Made by a program: the position numbers and the translations under genes
Shown: positions 8,368-17,364 of the stretch, piece after piece
Layout of the letters: every line of letters begins with the position of its first letter
How positions within the stretch are numbered: the stretch's first letter is position 1
NCBI GenBank assembly: GCA_027864655.1
Contig: JAQAZG010000004.1
Location: 158,414-222,413 of the forward strand
Direction: 5' to 3'
Length of the DNA: 64,000 bases
DNA from: Oleispirillum naphthae
GTDB lineage: Bacteria > Pseudomonadota > Alphaproteobacteria > Rhodospirillales > Rhodospirillaceae
The notes under the pieces: generated by a model
Told to the model about the DNA's origin: nothing
Databases searched by the model: none
What the model saw: the letters and a program-made list of their open reading frames with translations, nothing else

Positions 8368-9196
8368 CGACGGCCATTCTTTCGTAGAGCGAGAACACCG
8401 AAAGCCCGCCGAGCAGCAGCAGCAGCGAAACCCCGCCCGACAGGAACAGCGCCGGGGAGAGCGCGACTTCCTTGCCCAGCAGCGCCCAGCGCGAGAACTC
8501 GACCACCCAGAGCATCGGGTTGAGGTCGTAGATCGGGCGGAAGCGGTCCGGCACCAGGGAGGCGCTGTAGACGATCGGCGTGGCGTACATCCCCGCCTGC
8601 AGGCAGAGGCCGAGGATCGGGCGGATATCGCGGAACTTCACCAGGAAGGCGGCGAACCACAACCCAACCGCCAGCGCCAGCAGCGCGGAAAACGCCAGGA
8701 TCAGCGGCAGCGCCAGCATCCGCGGGGTGGGCGGATAGCCGTAGGCGAAGGCCAGCAGCAACAGGATCGCCATCATCAGAAGGCCGTCGAACAGTTCGCG
8801 CGCCACCGCCGCGACGGGCAGGATCAGGCGGGGGAAATAGACCTTCGAGATCAGCCCCATGTTGTCGAGCAGGCAGCCCGCCACCGCCAGGGTGGCGCGG
8901 CTGAACACAAGCCAGGCGGCCATGCCGGCGAAGGCGAACACCGGATAGGGGTAGCCCTCGGTATCGACCTTGAGCAGCAGGCCGAAGATCACCGTCATCA
9001 TCAGCAGCAGGCCGAGAGGCTCCATCGCCGCCCACAGGGTGCCGAGCAGCATCTGTCGGTAGCGGGCGGAAATCTGGCGGCGGGAGAAGATCAGCAGCAA
9101 CTCGCGGCTGCGCCATGTCCCGGCCAGGCCGAGGCCGAAGCGCACCGAGGGTTCGATGACGGTGACGGGTCCGTCGTCCGGGCGGTCTTCCGTCAT
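8357..9196 (-). CDS. wzm: ABC polysaccharide exporter, permease subunit (Wzm type)
   Basis: This 279-residue integral membrane protein belongs to the ABC-2 permease family. An amphipathic N-terminal stretch containing FSRRQISARYRQMLLGTLWA precedes about six hydrophobic segments. The GMYATPIVYSASLVP and YDLNPMLWVVEFSRWALLG segments are characteristic of Wzm/KpsM/TagG permeases. ATG 9196 is preferred over an in-frame ATG 99 bases upstream because it makes a four-base overlap (ATGA) with the end of the AsnB-like gene and matches the family length. It pairs with the adjoining Wzt-like ATPase to move a lipid-linked glycan across the inner membrane. Confidence 0.87.
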   Translation of the reverse strand: MTEDRPDDGPVTVIEPSVRFGLGLAGTWRSRELLLIFSRRQISARYRQMLLGTLWAAMEPLGLLLMMTVIFGLLLKVDTEGYPYPVFAFAGMAAWLVFSRATLAVAGCLLDNMGLISKVYFPRLILPVAAVARELFDGLLMMAILLLLAFAYGYPPTPRMLALPLILAFSALLALAVGLWFAAFLVKFRDIRPILGLCLQAGMYATPIVYSASLVPDRFRPIYDLNPMLWVVEFSRWALLGKEVALSPALFLSGGVSLLLLLGGLSVFSLYERMAVDVQ

Positions 9197-11127
9197 CGCA
9201 GCGCCGTTCCCGGATTGGCGTCGATCCAGGCCTGAGCCATCAGCACGTTCCACAGCGGGTATCCCCAGTTCTCGCCATTCAGATGCGCGCGCCACCGCTC
9301 GCGGACCGGTGCGGCGGCGAACACACCTTGAGTCTTCAGCCGCTCTTCATCAAGCAGATTTTCCGCCCAGTCGCGCAAGGGGCCGCGCAGCCACGCGGCG
9401 AGGGGGATGCCGAAGCCCATCTTCGGACGGTCGATCAGGGTGCTCGGCACCCGCTTGTCGAGGATCTGCCGCAGCGCCCACTTGCTTTCGCCACCGCGGC
9501 GTTTCATCCGCTGCGGCAGCCGCCAGGAGAATTCGACGACGCGGTGGTCGAGCAGCGGCACCCTTGCCTCCAGCGCCACGCTCATGCTGGCGCGGTCCAC
9601 CTTGGTGAGGATGTCGTCGGGCAGGTAGGTGGCGGTGTCGAGGAACTGCATGCGGTCGAGGAAGTCCGGGATGGTGCGCGCCACCGAGGCGTCCCACAGC
9701 ACCCCCTTCGGCTCGTGCCCGCCGGGGACGAGGGCGTCGGGTTCCGGCCAGTGGCTGAGCATGCGGCGGTAGAGCGCGTCCGGCCCGTCGTCGAGCACGG
9801 CGCGCGCCGCGGCGTGCAGGCGATGGCCGAGGCGCGGGCGGCGCAGCGCGGCGCCCGCGAGGTCGAGCAGGCCCTCCGGCGCGGCAAGCAGCGCCCGCGC
9901 GCCCAACCGCCGTGCCGGGCGGGGCAGGGCCGCGGCCTGCGCCCATCGCTCCAGGGCCAGGGGGTAACGGCCGTACCCGGCGAACAACTCGTCGCCGCCG
10001 TCGCCGGAGAGCACGACGCTGACGTGCCGCCGCGTCAGGGCGCAGACCAGGGCGGTGGGAATCTGCGAGGAATCTGCGAACGGCTCGTCGTACCAGAGGG
10101 GCAGATCGTCAACCAGTTTCAGGGCGTCGCCGGGTTCGACGTAGAGTTCGGTGTGGCGGGTGGCGAGGTGGCGGGCGATCTCCCGCGCGAAGGGGGCTTC
10201 GTCGAACCCCTTCTCCCGGAAGCCGATGGAGAAGGTGTTGATCGGCTGGGCGCTGTTCTCGGTCATCAGGGCGGTGACCAGAGAGGAGTCGATGCCGCCC
10301 GAGAGCAGCGCCCCCAGCGGCACGTCGGAGACCATGCGCCGCTTCACCGCATCGCCGAGCAGGGCGTCGAGTTCGGCGAGGAGGTCTTCGTCGCTGCCGC
10401 GTGCCGGGTCGGCGAGGCCGCCCTCGACCACGGCGCGCAGGTCCCAGAAGGGGGAGATGCGCGGCACCCCGTCCGCGCCGAGGCGGAGGAGGCAGCCCGG
10501 CGGCAGCTTGTGCACGCCGCGATAGATGCTGTGCGGCGCGGGGATGTAGTTGTGGCGCAGGAAGGCCGACAGGGCGTCGCGGTCGAGTTCCGGCGTCCAC
10601 CCGGCGCAGGCGCGCAGGGCCTTGAGTTCCGAACCGAACATCAGGACGCCGTCGAACACCCCCCAGTAGAGAGGCTTGATTCCCATCCGGTCGCGCGCCA
10701 GCACGATCTCGCGGCGTTGGCGGTCGAACAGGGCGAAGGCGAACATGCCGATCATCTCGGGAAGGACGGCTTCTATCCCCCATTCGGCGCAGGCCTCGAC
10801 GATCACCTCGGTGTCCGAGGTGCCGCGCATGCGGCGGCCGCGGCCTTCCAGGCGGCGGGCGATTTCGAGGTGGGAATAGACCTCGCCGTTATAGGCGATC
10901 GCCATGCGGCCGCAGGAGGAGAGCATCGGCTGGCAGCCGGTCGGCGACAGGTCGCGGATCGCCAGCCGCCGATGCCCCAGGGCGATGCCCGCCGCCGCAT
11001 CGACCCAGGTGCCGCGGGAATCCGGCCCGCGGTGCGCCAGGGTGTCGGTCATCGCGTCGGCGGTTCGTTGCAACTCGCCGTCGGCGCGGGCCGCTGCAAA
11101 GCGGTAGAGACCGGCTATTCCACACAT
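9193..11127 (-). CDS. asnB: AsnB-type glutamine-dependent amidotransferase (second copy)
   Basis: This 644-residue protein is a complete AsnB. MCGIAGLYRF provides Cys2, HRGPDSRG and YNGEVY form the glutamine pocket, the PP-loop SGGIDS is at residues 276-281, and SGDGGDELFAGY follows. Unlike the copy at 3203-5044 it keeps the canonical RGPD. The C-terminal half contains DILTKVDRASMSVALEARVPLLDH, shown here only as a landmark: TKVDRASM and VPLLDH are well conserved in the family. It starts at ATG 11127, 50 bases after the htpG stop, and its stop overlaps the Wzm start. Two AsnB genes in one export cluster suggest repeated amidation of the glycan or a precursor, which is inferred. Confidence 0.9.
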   Translation of the reverse strand: MCGIAGLYRFAAARADGELQRTADAMTDTLAHRGPDSRGTWVDAAAGIALGHRRLAIRDLSPTGCQPMLSSCGRMAIAYNGEVYSHLEIARRLEGRGRRMRGTSDTEVIVEACAEWGIEAVLPEMIGMFAFALFDRQRREIVLARDRMGIKPLYWGVFDGVLMFGSELKALRACAGWTPELDRDALSAFLRHNYIPAPHSIYRGVHKLPPGCLLRLGADGVPRISPFWDLRAVVEGGLADPARGSDEDLLAELDALLGDAVKRRMVSDVPLGALLSGGIDSSLVTALMTENSAQPINTFSIGFREKGFDEAPFAREIARHLATRHTELYVEPGDALKLVDDLPLWYDEPFADSSQIPTALVCALTRRHVSVVLSGDGGDELFAGYGRYPLALERWAQAAALPRPARRLGARALLAAPEGLLDLAGAALRRPRLGHRLHAAARAVLDDGPDALYRRMLSHWPEPDALVPGGHEPKGVLWDASVARTIPDFLDRMQFLDTATYLPDDILTKVDRASMSVALEARVPLLDHRVVEFSWRLPQRMKRRGGESKWALRQILDKRVPSTLIDRPKMGFGIPLAAWLRGPLRDWAENLLDEERLKTQGVFAAAPVRERWRAHLNGENWGYPLWNVLMAQAWIDANPGTALR

Positions 11128-11177
11128 GTCTTTGGCGCCTTCTCTGGGCATGCGCCGGGGCGGGACCGGCGCCGTTC

Positions 11178-13061
11178 TCAGAAAAGACCCTTTTCCATCA
11201 TCGCGGTCAAGCGGCGGGAGAAGGCGGCGGCGTCGGCGACGGGTTCGCCCTCGACGATGCGGGCCTGGTCGAGCAGCAGCCAGGCGGCATCGGCGATGTC
11301 CGCGCCGTCGGCGGCGCGGCGGGCGAGCGCGGCGATCACCGGGTGGCCGGGGTTGATCTCCAGCACCCGGGCGGCATGCGCGCCGGTGCGGTTGTGCGCC
11401 TTGAGCAGGCGCTCCAGGTGCAGCGAGACGCCCGCGTCGCCCGAGACCAGGCACACCGGGCTGCTGGTCAGGCGGCTGGAGGGCTTGACCTCCGTCACCT
11501 CGTCGCCGAGGGCGGTTTTCATCATCGTGGCGAGCGCCGCGATATCGGCCCTGGGCTTGTCGTCTTCCGGCTTTTCCGCCTCCGGCGCGGTTTCGTCCGC
11601 GGCGGCGCCCTTGATCCTGGCGAGGTCCGCGCCCGCACCGCCGACGGAGGCGAATTTGCGGTCCTTGTAGGGCGGCGCCATGGCGGTCCAGAACTCGTCG
11701 ATGGCGTCGGTGAGCAGCAGGACGTTCACCCCCTTGGCGGTGAAGCCCTCGATCTGCGGGTTGGCCTTGAGCGCCTCTGCCGAATCGCCGGTGAGGTAGT
11801 AGATGTGCTCCTGCCCTTCGGGCATCTCCGCCAGGTAGTCGGCGAGGCCGATCCAGCCGTCCTTGAGCGACGACTGGAAGCGGCAGAGGTCGAGCAGGGT
11901 GGCGCGGCGCTCGAAGTCCTCGTAGATGCCTTCCTTCAGCACCGCGCCGAAGGCCTCCCAGAACTCGGCGTATTTTTCTTTGTCTTCCGCCGTCTTGCCG
12001 ATCTCGGCGAGCACGCGGGAGACCAGGCCGCGGCCGATCTTGCGGACCAGCGGGTTGTCCTGCAGGGTTTCGCGGCTGACGTTCAAGGGCAGGTCCGGGG
12101 TGTCCACCACGCCCTTGAGGAAGCGCAGGTAGGAGGGCACCAGCCCTTCGCAGTCGTCGGTGATGAAGACGCGGCGCACGTAGAGCTTGAGGCGCTGCTT
12201 GCGGTCCGGATCGAACAGGTCGAAGGGCCGCTCGGTGGGCACGAACACCAGGCCGGAGTATTCGATCGCGCCCTCGGCGTGCATGTGCACGGTGAGCCAC
12301 GGGTCGTCGAAGGCGTGGCCGACGTGGTGGTAGAACTCGGCGTACTGTTCCGGCGTGACCTCGCACTTCGGGCGGGCCCACAGGGCGGAGGCGGTGTTGA
12401 CCGTTTCCTCCTTTTCGCCGTCGGCCAGCACCACCGGCAGGTCGATGTGGTCGGAGTAGGTCTTGACGATGCGGCGCAGCGCCTCGGGCTTCAGGTACTC
12501 CTTGGCGTCGTCCTTGAGGGTGAGGACGATGCGGGTGCCGCGCGGCGCGCCGTCGAAGGGCTCCACGGTGAAGTCGCCCGCGCCGTCGGAGGACCACTTC
12601 CAGCCTTCCGTCTCGCCCGCCTTGCGGCTGATCACGTCCACGCGGTCGGCGACCATGAAGGCGGAATAGAAGCCGACGCCGAACTGCCCGATCAGGGAGA
12701 GCGCCTTCTTCGCGTCGGGCTTGCCGTTCTGCGCGGCGAGCGCCTCGGCGAAGCGCCGGGTGCCGGAATGCGCGATGGTGCCGAGGTTCTCGATCAGCTC
12801 CGCGCGGTTCATGCCGATGCCGTTGTCGGCGATGGTGAGCAGCCCGGCGGCCTCATCGGAGACCAGGCGCACCTTGAAGGCGGCGTCGCCCTCGGCGAGC
12901 GCGGGTTCGGTGATCGCGGCATAGCGCAACCGGTCGCAGGCGTCGGAAGCGTTGGAGATCAACTCGCGCAGGAAGATGTCCTTCTGCGAATAAAGCGCGT
13001 GGACCACGATGTCCAAGAGCTTCGAAACTTCCGCTTGGAAATGCAGGGTTTCCACGGTCAT
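11178..13061 (-). CDS. htpG: Chaperone HtpG (Hsp90)
   Basis: This 627-residue protein is bacterial Hsp90, a cytoplasmic ATP-dependent chaperone dimer. The N-terminal GHKL ATPase domain contains LRELISNASDACDRLR, with the conserved Asn and Asp, then IADNGIGMNRAELI and GQFGVGFYSAFMVADRV, the ATP lid region. The middle domain has VRRVFI and PLNVSRE motifs, and the C-terminal dimerisation domain ends at MMEKGLF. Its length is normal for the family. A heat-shock-like promoter is visible at 13106-13134, 45 bases upstream of ATG 13061. It is divergent from the helicase gene and separate in function from the downstream polysaccharide genes, although only 50 bases separate it from asnB. Confidence 0.97.
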   Translation of the reverse strand: MTVETLHFQAEVSKLLDIVVHALYSQKDIFLRELISNASDACDRLRYAAITEPALAEGDAAFKVRLVSDEAAGLLTIADNGIGMNRAELIENLGTIAHSGTRRFAEALAAQNGKPDAKKALSLIGQFGVGFYSAFMVADRVDVISRKAGETEGWKWSSDGAGDFTVEPFDGAPRGTRIVLTLKDDAKEYLKPEALRRIVKTYSDHIDLPVVLADGEKEETVNTASALWARPKCEVTPEQYAEFYHHVGHAFDDPWLTVHMHAEGAIEYSGLVFVPTERPFDLFDPDRKQRLKLYVRRVFITDDCEGLVPSYLRFLKGVVDTPDLPLNVSRETLQDNPLVRKIGRGLVSRVLAEIGKTAEDKEKYAEFWEAFGAVLKEGIYEDFERRATLLDLCRFQSSLKDGWIGLADYLAEMPEGQEHIYYLTGDSAEALKANPQIEGFTAKGVNVLLLTDAIDEFWTAMAPPYKDRKFASVGGAGADLARIKGAAADETAPEAEKPEDDKPRADIAALATMMKTALGDEVTEVKPSSRLTSSPVCLVSGDAGVSLHLERLLKAHNRTGAHAARVLEINPGHPVIAALARRAADGADIADAAWLLLDQARIVEGEPVADAAAFSRRLTAMMEKGLF

Positions 13062-13105
13062 GGCGTGGGTCGCTCCAAATGATTTGCCGGAAATATCCGT
13101 GAGCC

Positions 13106-13134
13106 ATGTAGGGAATCGCCGACGCTCCTGTCAA
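13106..13134 (-). promoter_or_regulatory. Probable htpG promoter (heat-shock or housekeeping sigma)
   Basis: Read on the minus strand, TTGACA (13134-13129) is followed 16 bases later by CCTACAT (13112-13106). The CCTACAT with a preceding C resembles the RpoH -10 (CCCTATAT-like) of alphaproteobacteria; the same elements also fit a sigma-70 promoter with TACATG. The position 45 bases upstream of htpG ATG supports function. Which sigma factor is used cannot be decided from sequence alone. Confidence 0.5.
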
Positions 13135-13160
13135 TGGCCGGGTGCGCGGGGCGGAGTGCA

Positions 13161-13206
13161 TAAAACCAAAACGTTCCGAAGGGAGCCCCCTCGCAAAGTT
13201 TTTGTT
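13161..13206. repeat. Solo terminal hairpin of the nested palindromic element family
   Basis: The segment matches one end of the elements near 25154 and 54454. AAACGTTCCGAAGGG on the left and CCCCTCGCAAAGTTTTTG on the right form an imperfect hairpin whose outer bases are AACGTT and AAAGTT. The right part is nearly identical to the right end of the 25154 copy, including CCCCTCGCAAAGTTTTT. No core or second hairpin is present, so it looks like a single unit or a remnant. It lies in the leader of the helicase gene, 65 bases before its ATG. Confidence 0.5.
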
Positions 13207-13270
13207 TTCCGGCGGGAACCCCGTGTTTTGCCCTGGACAACGCTGCGTGCACCCCGCAGTCTCCGGGGTC

Positions 13271-16231
13271 ATGGCGAACATCCAATCCTCCCGGGCGCGG
13301 GTCGCCGCGATTCTGGGGCCCACCAACACCGGCAAGACGCACTATGCCATCGACCGGCTGATGGCGCATGCCTCGGGCATGATCGGCTTTCCCCTGCGCC
13401 TCTTGGCGCGGGAGAACTACGACCGCGTGGTGCGGGTGCGCGGCGCGGCGCAGGTGGCGCTGGTCACCGGCGAGGAGAAGATCATCCCGCCGAATCCGCG
13501 GTATTTCATCTGCACCGTGGAGGCGATGCCGCTCGACCGCGTGGTGGATTTTCTCGCGGTGGACGAGATCCAGATGTGCGCCGATGCGGAGCGCGGCCAT
13601 GTCTTCACCGACCGGCTGCTGCATGCGCGGGGGGTGCACGAGACGCTGTTTCTCGGCTCCGACACCATGCGCGGGGTGATTTCCCGCCTGGTGCCGGGGA
13701 TCGAGGTGCAGACCCGGCCGCGCCTGTCCCGGTTGTCCTTCGCCGGGTCGAAGAAGCTCGCGCGTCTGCCGCGGCGCACCGCGGTGGTGGCGTTTTCCGC
13801 CGCCGACGTCTACGCCATCGCCGACATGGTGCGCCGCCACAGGGGCGGCGCGGCGGTGGTTCTGGGGGCGCTCAGCCCGCGCACCCGCAACGCCCAGGTG
13901 GAGATGTACCAGTCCGGCGAGGTGGACTTCCTGGTCGCCACCGACGCCATCGGCATGGGCCTGAACATGGACATCGACCACGTCGCCTTCGCCCAGACGG
14001 TGAAGTTCGACGGCGACGCGCCGCGGCGCCTCTCGGCGGCGGAGATCGGCCAGATCGCCGGGCGCGCCGGGCGCGCGATGAACGACGGCACCTTCGGCAC
14101 CACGGCGGATGCGCCGCCGTTCGACGCCGAGACGGTGGAGCGCGTCGAGTCTCACGAGTTCCGCGCGGTGCGGGCGCTGTTCTGGCGCAGCCGGGTGCTG
14201 AAGTTCCAGTCGGTGGAGTCGCTGCTGAAGAGTCTCCTGGTGTCGCCGCCCGGGGCGGATTTTTTGCGGGCGCGGCGCGCCGACGACGTGGCGGCGCTGG
14301 AGTCGCTCGCCCGCATGCCCGAGGTGGCGGCGCGCGCGGCGCACCCGGACCGGGTGCGCCTGCTGTGGGATATCTGCCAGATTCCCGACTTCCAGAAGAT
14401 CATGCCGGAGGCGCACGCGCGGCTGCTGCGCCGCCTCTTCCTCTACCTCACCGGCGACGACGGGGTGATCCCCGACGCCTTCCTTTCGCGGCACCTTGCG
14501 CGGATCGACCGCACCGACGGCGACATCGTGCATTTGTCGCAGAGAATCGCCCAGATTCGGGTGTGGACCACGGTGGCGAACCATGCCGCGTGGGTTTCCG
14601 ATACGAATCATTGGCGGGAATGCACAAGATTGATTGAAGACCGCCTATCGGATGCGCTACATGACCGTCTGACGCAAAAGTTCGTGGACCGGCGCACCGC
14701 CATCCTCCTCAGTCGTTTAAAGGGGCAGAACACGTTGGAAGCAACCGTCACGCCGAACGGGGACGTTCATATCGAAGGCCAGCGTGTTGGCCGCATCGAG
14801 GGGTTGGGTTTCATCGCGGAGTTGGGTGAAGCCTCGGATCAGGCCGAGAAGGTCGTCGCCATCGCCGCCTCCAAGGCGTTGCGGGGCGAGATCGCGGCGC
14901 GCGCCCAGGCTTTGTCGGTGGCGCCGGATGCGACGTTCTCGCTCGCGCCGGACGGCGGCATCGCCTGGCACGGCACGCCGGTGGCGCGCCTGTTCGCCGG
15001 GGCCTCGCGGCTGAAACCCCGTGTCGAGGTCCTGCCCAACGAGCTTCTCGACGACGTCCTGGCCGGGATGGTGCATACCCGCATCCAGGGATGGATCGAC
15101 GCGCAGGTGAAGACGGTGCTGCGCCCCCTCGTCACCCTGTCGGAAGCGGAGCTGCCCGGCCTTTCCCGCGGCATCGCCTTCCGCCTCGTCGAGGCGGGCG
15201 GCACGCTGCGGCGCGGCGCGCTGGGCGGCGATCTCGCGCACCTCAGCGACGACGACCGCAAGGCGATGGGCAAGCTCGGTGTGCGTTTCGGCGTGGAGAC
15301 GGTGTATCTGCCCGACATGCTGAAGCCCGCGGCGCAGCGCCTGCTGCTCGTCCTCACCGCGATCGACCGCAAGGTGGAGGACCCCGCCGCCTTCGTCGGG
15401 GCGCATTCGCCGCTGACGCCGGGCCAGGTGTCGTTCCCGCTCGCCGAGGGGGTGGCCGCCGAGTGGGTGGAACTGCAGGGCTACCGCGTGTTCGACCGCC
15501 GCGCCGCGCGCGTCGATATGCTGGAGCGCTTCGCCGCCGAGGTCCGCCGCTTCCTGCGCGACGAGGCGCTGACCACCAAGGTGGACAGCGCGCCCGCCAA
15601 GCTCAAGGCGGAGGACGAAGCCCCCGCCGAGACGCCCGCCGCCGAAGCGGCCGCCGAAGCCCCCGCCGAAACGCCCGCCGCCGAAGCGGCCGCCGAAGCC
15701 CCCGCCGAGGCCCCCGACGCCGCGCCCGCCGAAGCGTCGGCGGCGCCTGCCGCCGAGACGGAACCGGAGAAGCCCGCCGCGCCGCAGGGCGCGAAGATTC
15801 TGCCGCCCGCCTTGATGTCGCTCTTGGGCGTCGGGGCGGAAGACACCATGGCCATCCTGCGCACCCTGGGCTACCGCGTCACCGACGCGCAGGAAGGCCT
15901 GGCGGTGCAGCCGAAGAAGAACCCGAAGAAGGCGTTTCCCGGCCGCCGCCCACCGGCCGCGGCGGAAGGCCAGCCCCGCCCCGAGGGGGCCCCGCCGCGC
16001 GAGCGCGGCCCGCGCCCGGAGCGCGGCGACCGCCCGGAGCGCGGCCCCCGGCCCGACCGTCCCGAGCGCGGCGACCGCCCGCGCGGTCCGCGGCCCGAGG
16101 GCAAGGGTCCGCGCCCGGACAAGGGGCCGCGTCCCGCCGAGGCGGCCAAGCCCGCCCGCCGCTTCGAGGTGGATCCCGATTCGCCGTTCGCGGTGCTGAA
16201 GAACTGGGGAAAGACCAAGCCGGAGTCGTGA
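13271..16231 (+). CDS. SUV3-like superfamily 2 RNA helicase with repetitive C-terminal tail
   Basis: This 986-residue protein is a helicase of the mitochondrial SUV3/MgpS type. It has Walker A GPTNTGKT (residues 16-23), DEIQ at about 95-98 in place of DEAD, and in the second RecA domain VATDAIGMGLNMD and QIAGRAGR (motif VI). ATG 13271 is preferred over an in-frame ATG at 13142, because upstream translation would run through a repeat hairpin and the conserved domain begins at MANIQSSRAR. After residue 770 the protein becomes low complexity: Ala/Glu/Pro repeats, a short conserved block (ILPPALMSLLGVGAEDT), then an Arg/Gly/Pro-rich tail likely to bind RNA. The stop overlaps the S4-domain gene by one base. 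Confidence 0.9.
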   Translation: MANIQSSRARVAAILGPTNTGKTHYAIDRLMAHASGMIGFPLRLLARENYDRVVRVRGAAQVALVTGEEKIIPPNPRYFICTVEAMPLDRVVDFLAVDEIQMCADAERGHVFTDRLLHARGVHETLFLGSDTMRGVISRLVPGIEVQTRPRLSRLSFAGSKKLARLPRRTAVVAFSAADVYAIADMVRRHRGGAAVVLGALSPRTRNAQVEMYQSGEVDFLVATDAIGMGLNMDIDHVAFAQTVKFDGDAPRRLSAAEIGQIAGRAGRAMNDGTFGTTADAPPFDAETVERVESHEFRAVRALFWRSRVLKFQSVESLLKSLLVSPPGADFLRARRADDVAALESLARMPEVAARAAHPDRVRLLWDICQIPDFQKIMPEAHARLLRRLFLYLTGDDGVIPDAFLSRHLARIDRTDGDIVHLSQRIAQIRVWTTVANHAAWVSDTNHWRECTRLIEDRLSDALHDRLTQKFVDRRTAILLSRLKGQNTLEATVTPNGDVHIEGQRVGRIEGLGFIAELGEASDQAEKVVAIAASKALRGEIAARAQALSVAPDATFSLAPDGGIAWHGTPVARLFAGASRLKPRVEVLPNELLDDVLAGMVHTRIQGWIDAQVKTVLRPLVTLSEAELPGLSRGIAFRLVEAGGTLRRGALGGDLAHLSDDDRKAMGKLGVRFGVETVYLPDMLKPAAQRLLLVLTAIDRKVEDPAAFVGAHSPLTPGQVSFPLAEGVAAEWVELQGYRVFDRRAARVDMLERFAAEVRRFLRDEALTTKVDSAPAKLKAEDEAPAETPAAEAAAEAPAETPAAEAAAEAPAEAPDAAPAEASAAPAAETEPEKPAAPQGAKILPPALMSLLGVGAEDTMAILRTLGYRVTDAQEGLAVQPKKNPKKAFPGRRPPAAAEGQPRPEGAPPRERGPRPERGDRPERGPRPDRPERGDRPRGPRPEGKGPRPDKGPRPAEAAKPARRFEVDPDSPFAVLKNWGKTKPES
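15617..15712 (+). repeat. 39-bp tandem repeat inside the helicase gene
   Basis: Two nearly identical 39-base units (15617-15655 and 15656-15694) and a partial third encode the 13-residue unit EAPAETPAAEAAA. The units differ at one visible base. The repeat is in frame, so copy number can vary without breaking the protein; it forms the acidic/Pro linker before the C-terminal block. Confidence 0.85.
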
Positions 16232-16620
16232 TGGCCGAAACCAGCGAAGCGCCGCGCCTGGACAAGTGGCTGTGGTTCGCGCGATTCGCCAAGACCCGCA
16301 GCCAGGCGCAGACGCTCTGCGCCTCGGGCCATGTGCGGGTGAACGGCGAGGCGGTGCGCCGCGGCCACCGGATGGTGCGCCTGGGCGATTCCATCGAGGT
16401 TCTGCTGGGGACGGTGCGCCGCGAGGTGACGGTGGCCGCCTTCGGCTCCCGCCGCGGTCCCGCGCCGGAGGCGCAGGCGCTTTACGTCGAGATCACGCCG
16501 CCGCGCCGCCTCGGCCCCGCCGAGGATCGCCCCGCTGCCGCCAGGCCGCGCGGCAGCGGCCGTCCGACGAAGCGGGAACGCCGCTTGACGGACGCGCTGA
16601 TCGACCCATTTATCGAGTGA
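16231..16620 (+). CDS. S4-domain RNA-binding protein (Hsp15-like)
   Basis: This 129-residue protein carries an S4 domain at residues 8-65 (RLDKWLWFARFAKTRSQAQ, then GHVRVNGEAVRRGHRMVRLGD), as in HslR/Hsp15, which binds free 50S subunits carrying nascent chains. The C-terminus is basic (RPTKRERRL), as in Hsp15. It starts at ATG 16231, overlapping the helicase TGA by one base (TGATG), so the pair is translationally coupled. The pairing of an RNA helicase with an S4 protein suggests a joint role in RNA or ribosome handling, an inference from linkage. Confidence 0.87.
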   Translation: MAETSEAPRLDKWLWFARFAKTRSQAQTLCASGHVRVNGEAVRRGHRMVRLGDSIEVLLGTVRREVTVAAFGSRRGPAPEAQALYVEITPPRRLGPAEDRPAAARPRGSGRPTKRERRLTDALIDPFIE

Positions 16621-16689
16621 CGCCAAGGCGTTCCCCTCTCCGGTGAGGGGCGCGGCGCCGCATCCGCGATCGAAAGGAGAGTTCCTGCC

Positions 16690-17022
16690 ATGCCCTATGT
16701 CGTCACCGACGCATGCATCAAGTGCAAGTTCATGGACTGCGTCGAGGTCTGCCCGGTGGACTGCTTCTACGAGGGCGAGAACATGCTGGTGATCAATCCC
16801 AGCGAGTGCATCGATTGCGGCGTGTGCGAGCCGGAATGCCCCGCCGAGGCGATCTTCCCCGACAGCGAGGACGTCGCCGCCAAGTGGTTGCCGGTCAACC
16901 GCGAGTATGCGGAGCAATGGCCGAACATCACATCCAAGGGCACCCCGCCCGCCGATGCCGACGACTGGAAAGGCAAGCCCGGCAAGGCCGACCTGATGAG
17001 CGCCAAGCCCGCGCCGCGCTGA
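16690..17022 (+). CDS. fdxA: Ferredoxin FdxA, 7Fe type ([3Fe-4S][4Fe-4S])
   Basis: This 110-residue protein matches the alphaproteobacterial FdxA family. Cysteines occur in [19 protein letters not shown] (residues 7-25) and [14 protein letters not shown], giving the pattern for one [3Fe-4S] and one [4Fe-4S] cluster. The C-terminal extension (about residues 60-110) with [17 protein letters not shown] is also family-typical. A strong ribosome binding site, AAAGGAGAG, lies nine bases upstream of ATG 16690. It is a small soluble electron carrier; its partner is not evident here. It stands 69 bases after the S4 gene and could be cotranscribed or separately expressed. Confidence 0.95.
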   Translation: MPYVVTDACIKCKFMDCVEVCPVDCFYEGENMLVINPSECIDCGVCEPECPAEAIFPDSEDVAAKWLPVNREYAEQWPNITSKGTPPADADDWKGKPGKADLMSAKPAPR

Positions 17023-17364
17023 GGCGGCGGGCCGCGCGCCCACCTTGGGCGCATCCGTCTCGAAACCTTCACTTTTTCGCGGTAGCGCGTGAAACCCGGG
17101 ATTTCCGGTGGTTTTTGGCCGCCGGTCATGCTATATCATGGGGGTTGCGTCGCGGCGACTTCCACCCCAGCACCGGAAGTCCGGACGCGAATTTTTTTAA
17201 TACCGACAGCTGGACTCGCCCACGGTTGGATCGCTTCTGATCGTGAGGAGGGGGCTTCGTGTCGGGGATGGCGGATGCCGAGGCGCGGCAATCCGCCGTT
17301 GGGCCACGATGGCGTGGGGGCGATTCCGACCGCCCCGGCGCGCAAGACGGGATAGAGAGACGAA
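17023..17364 (+). other. Long carD leader / fdxA-carD intergenic region
   Basis: These 342 bases hold no convincing gene. A weak sigma-70-like promoter can be drawn as TGGTTT (17109-17114), 17 bases, TATATC (17132-17137). That would give carD a 5' leader of over 200 bases. Within it, CCGGA and TCCGG flank AG near 17173 shortly before a run of seven T (from about 17190), resembling a weak terminator or attenuator. A short GTG- or ATG-started frame exists but lacks support. Confidence 0.35.

Noticed and set aside
9283..13082. Long plus-strand frames (795 and 579 codons) opposite asnB and htpG
   Set aside because: Mirror frames of well-identified genes; the translations lack any domain and are compositionally skewed.
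13142..13270. N-terminal extension of the helicase from ATG 13142
   Set aside because: It would translate through the solo hairpin and lies before the conserved domain; ATG 13271 fits the family start.
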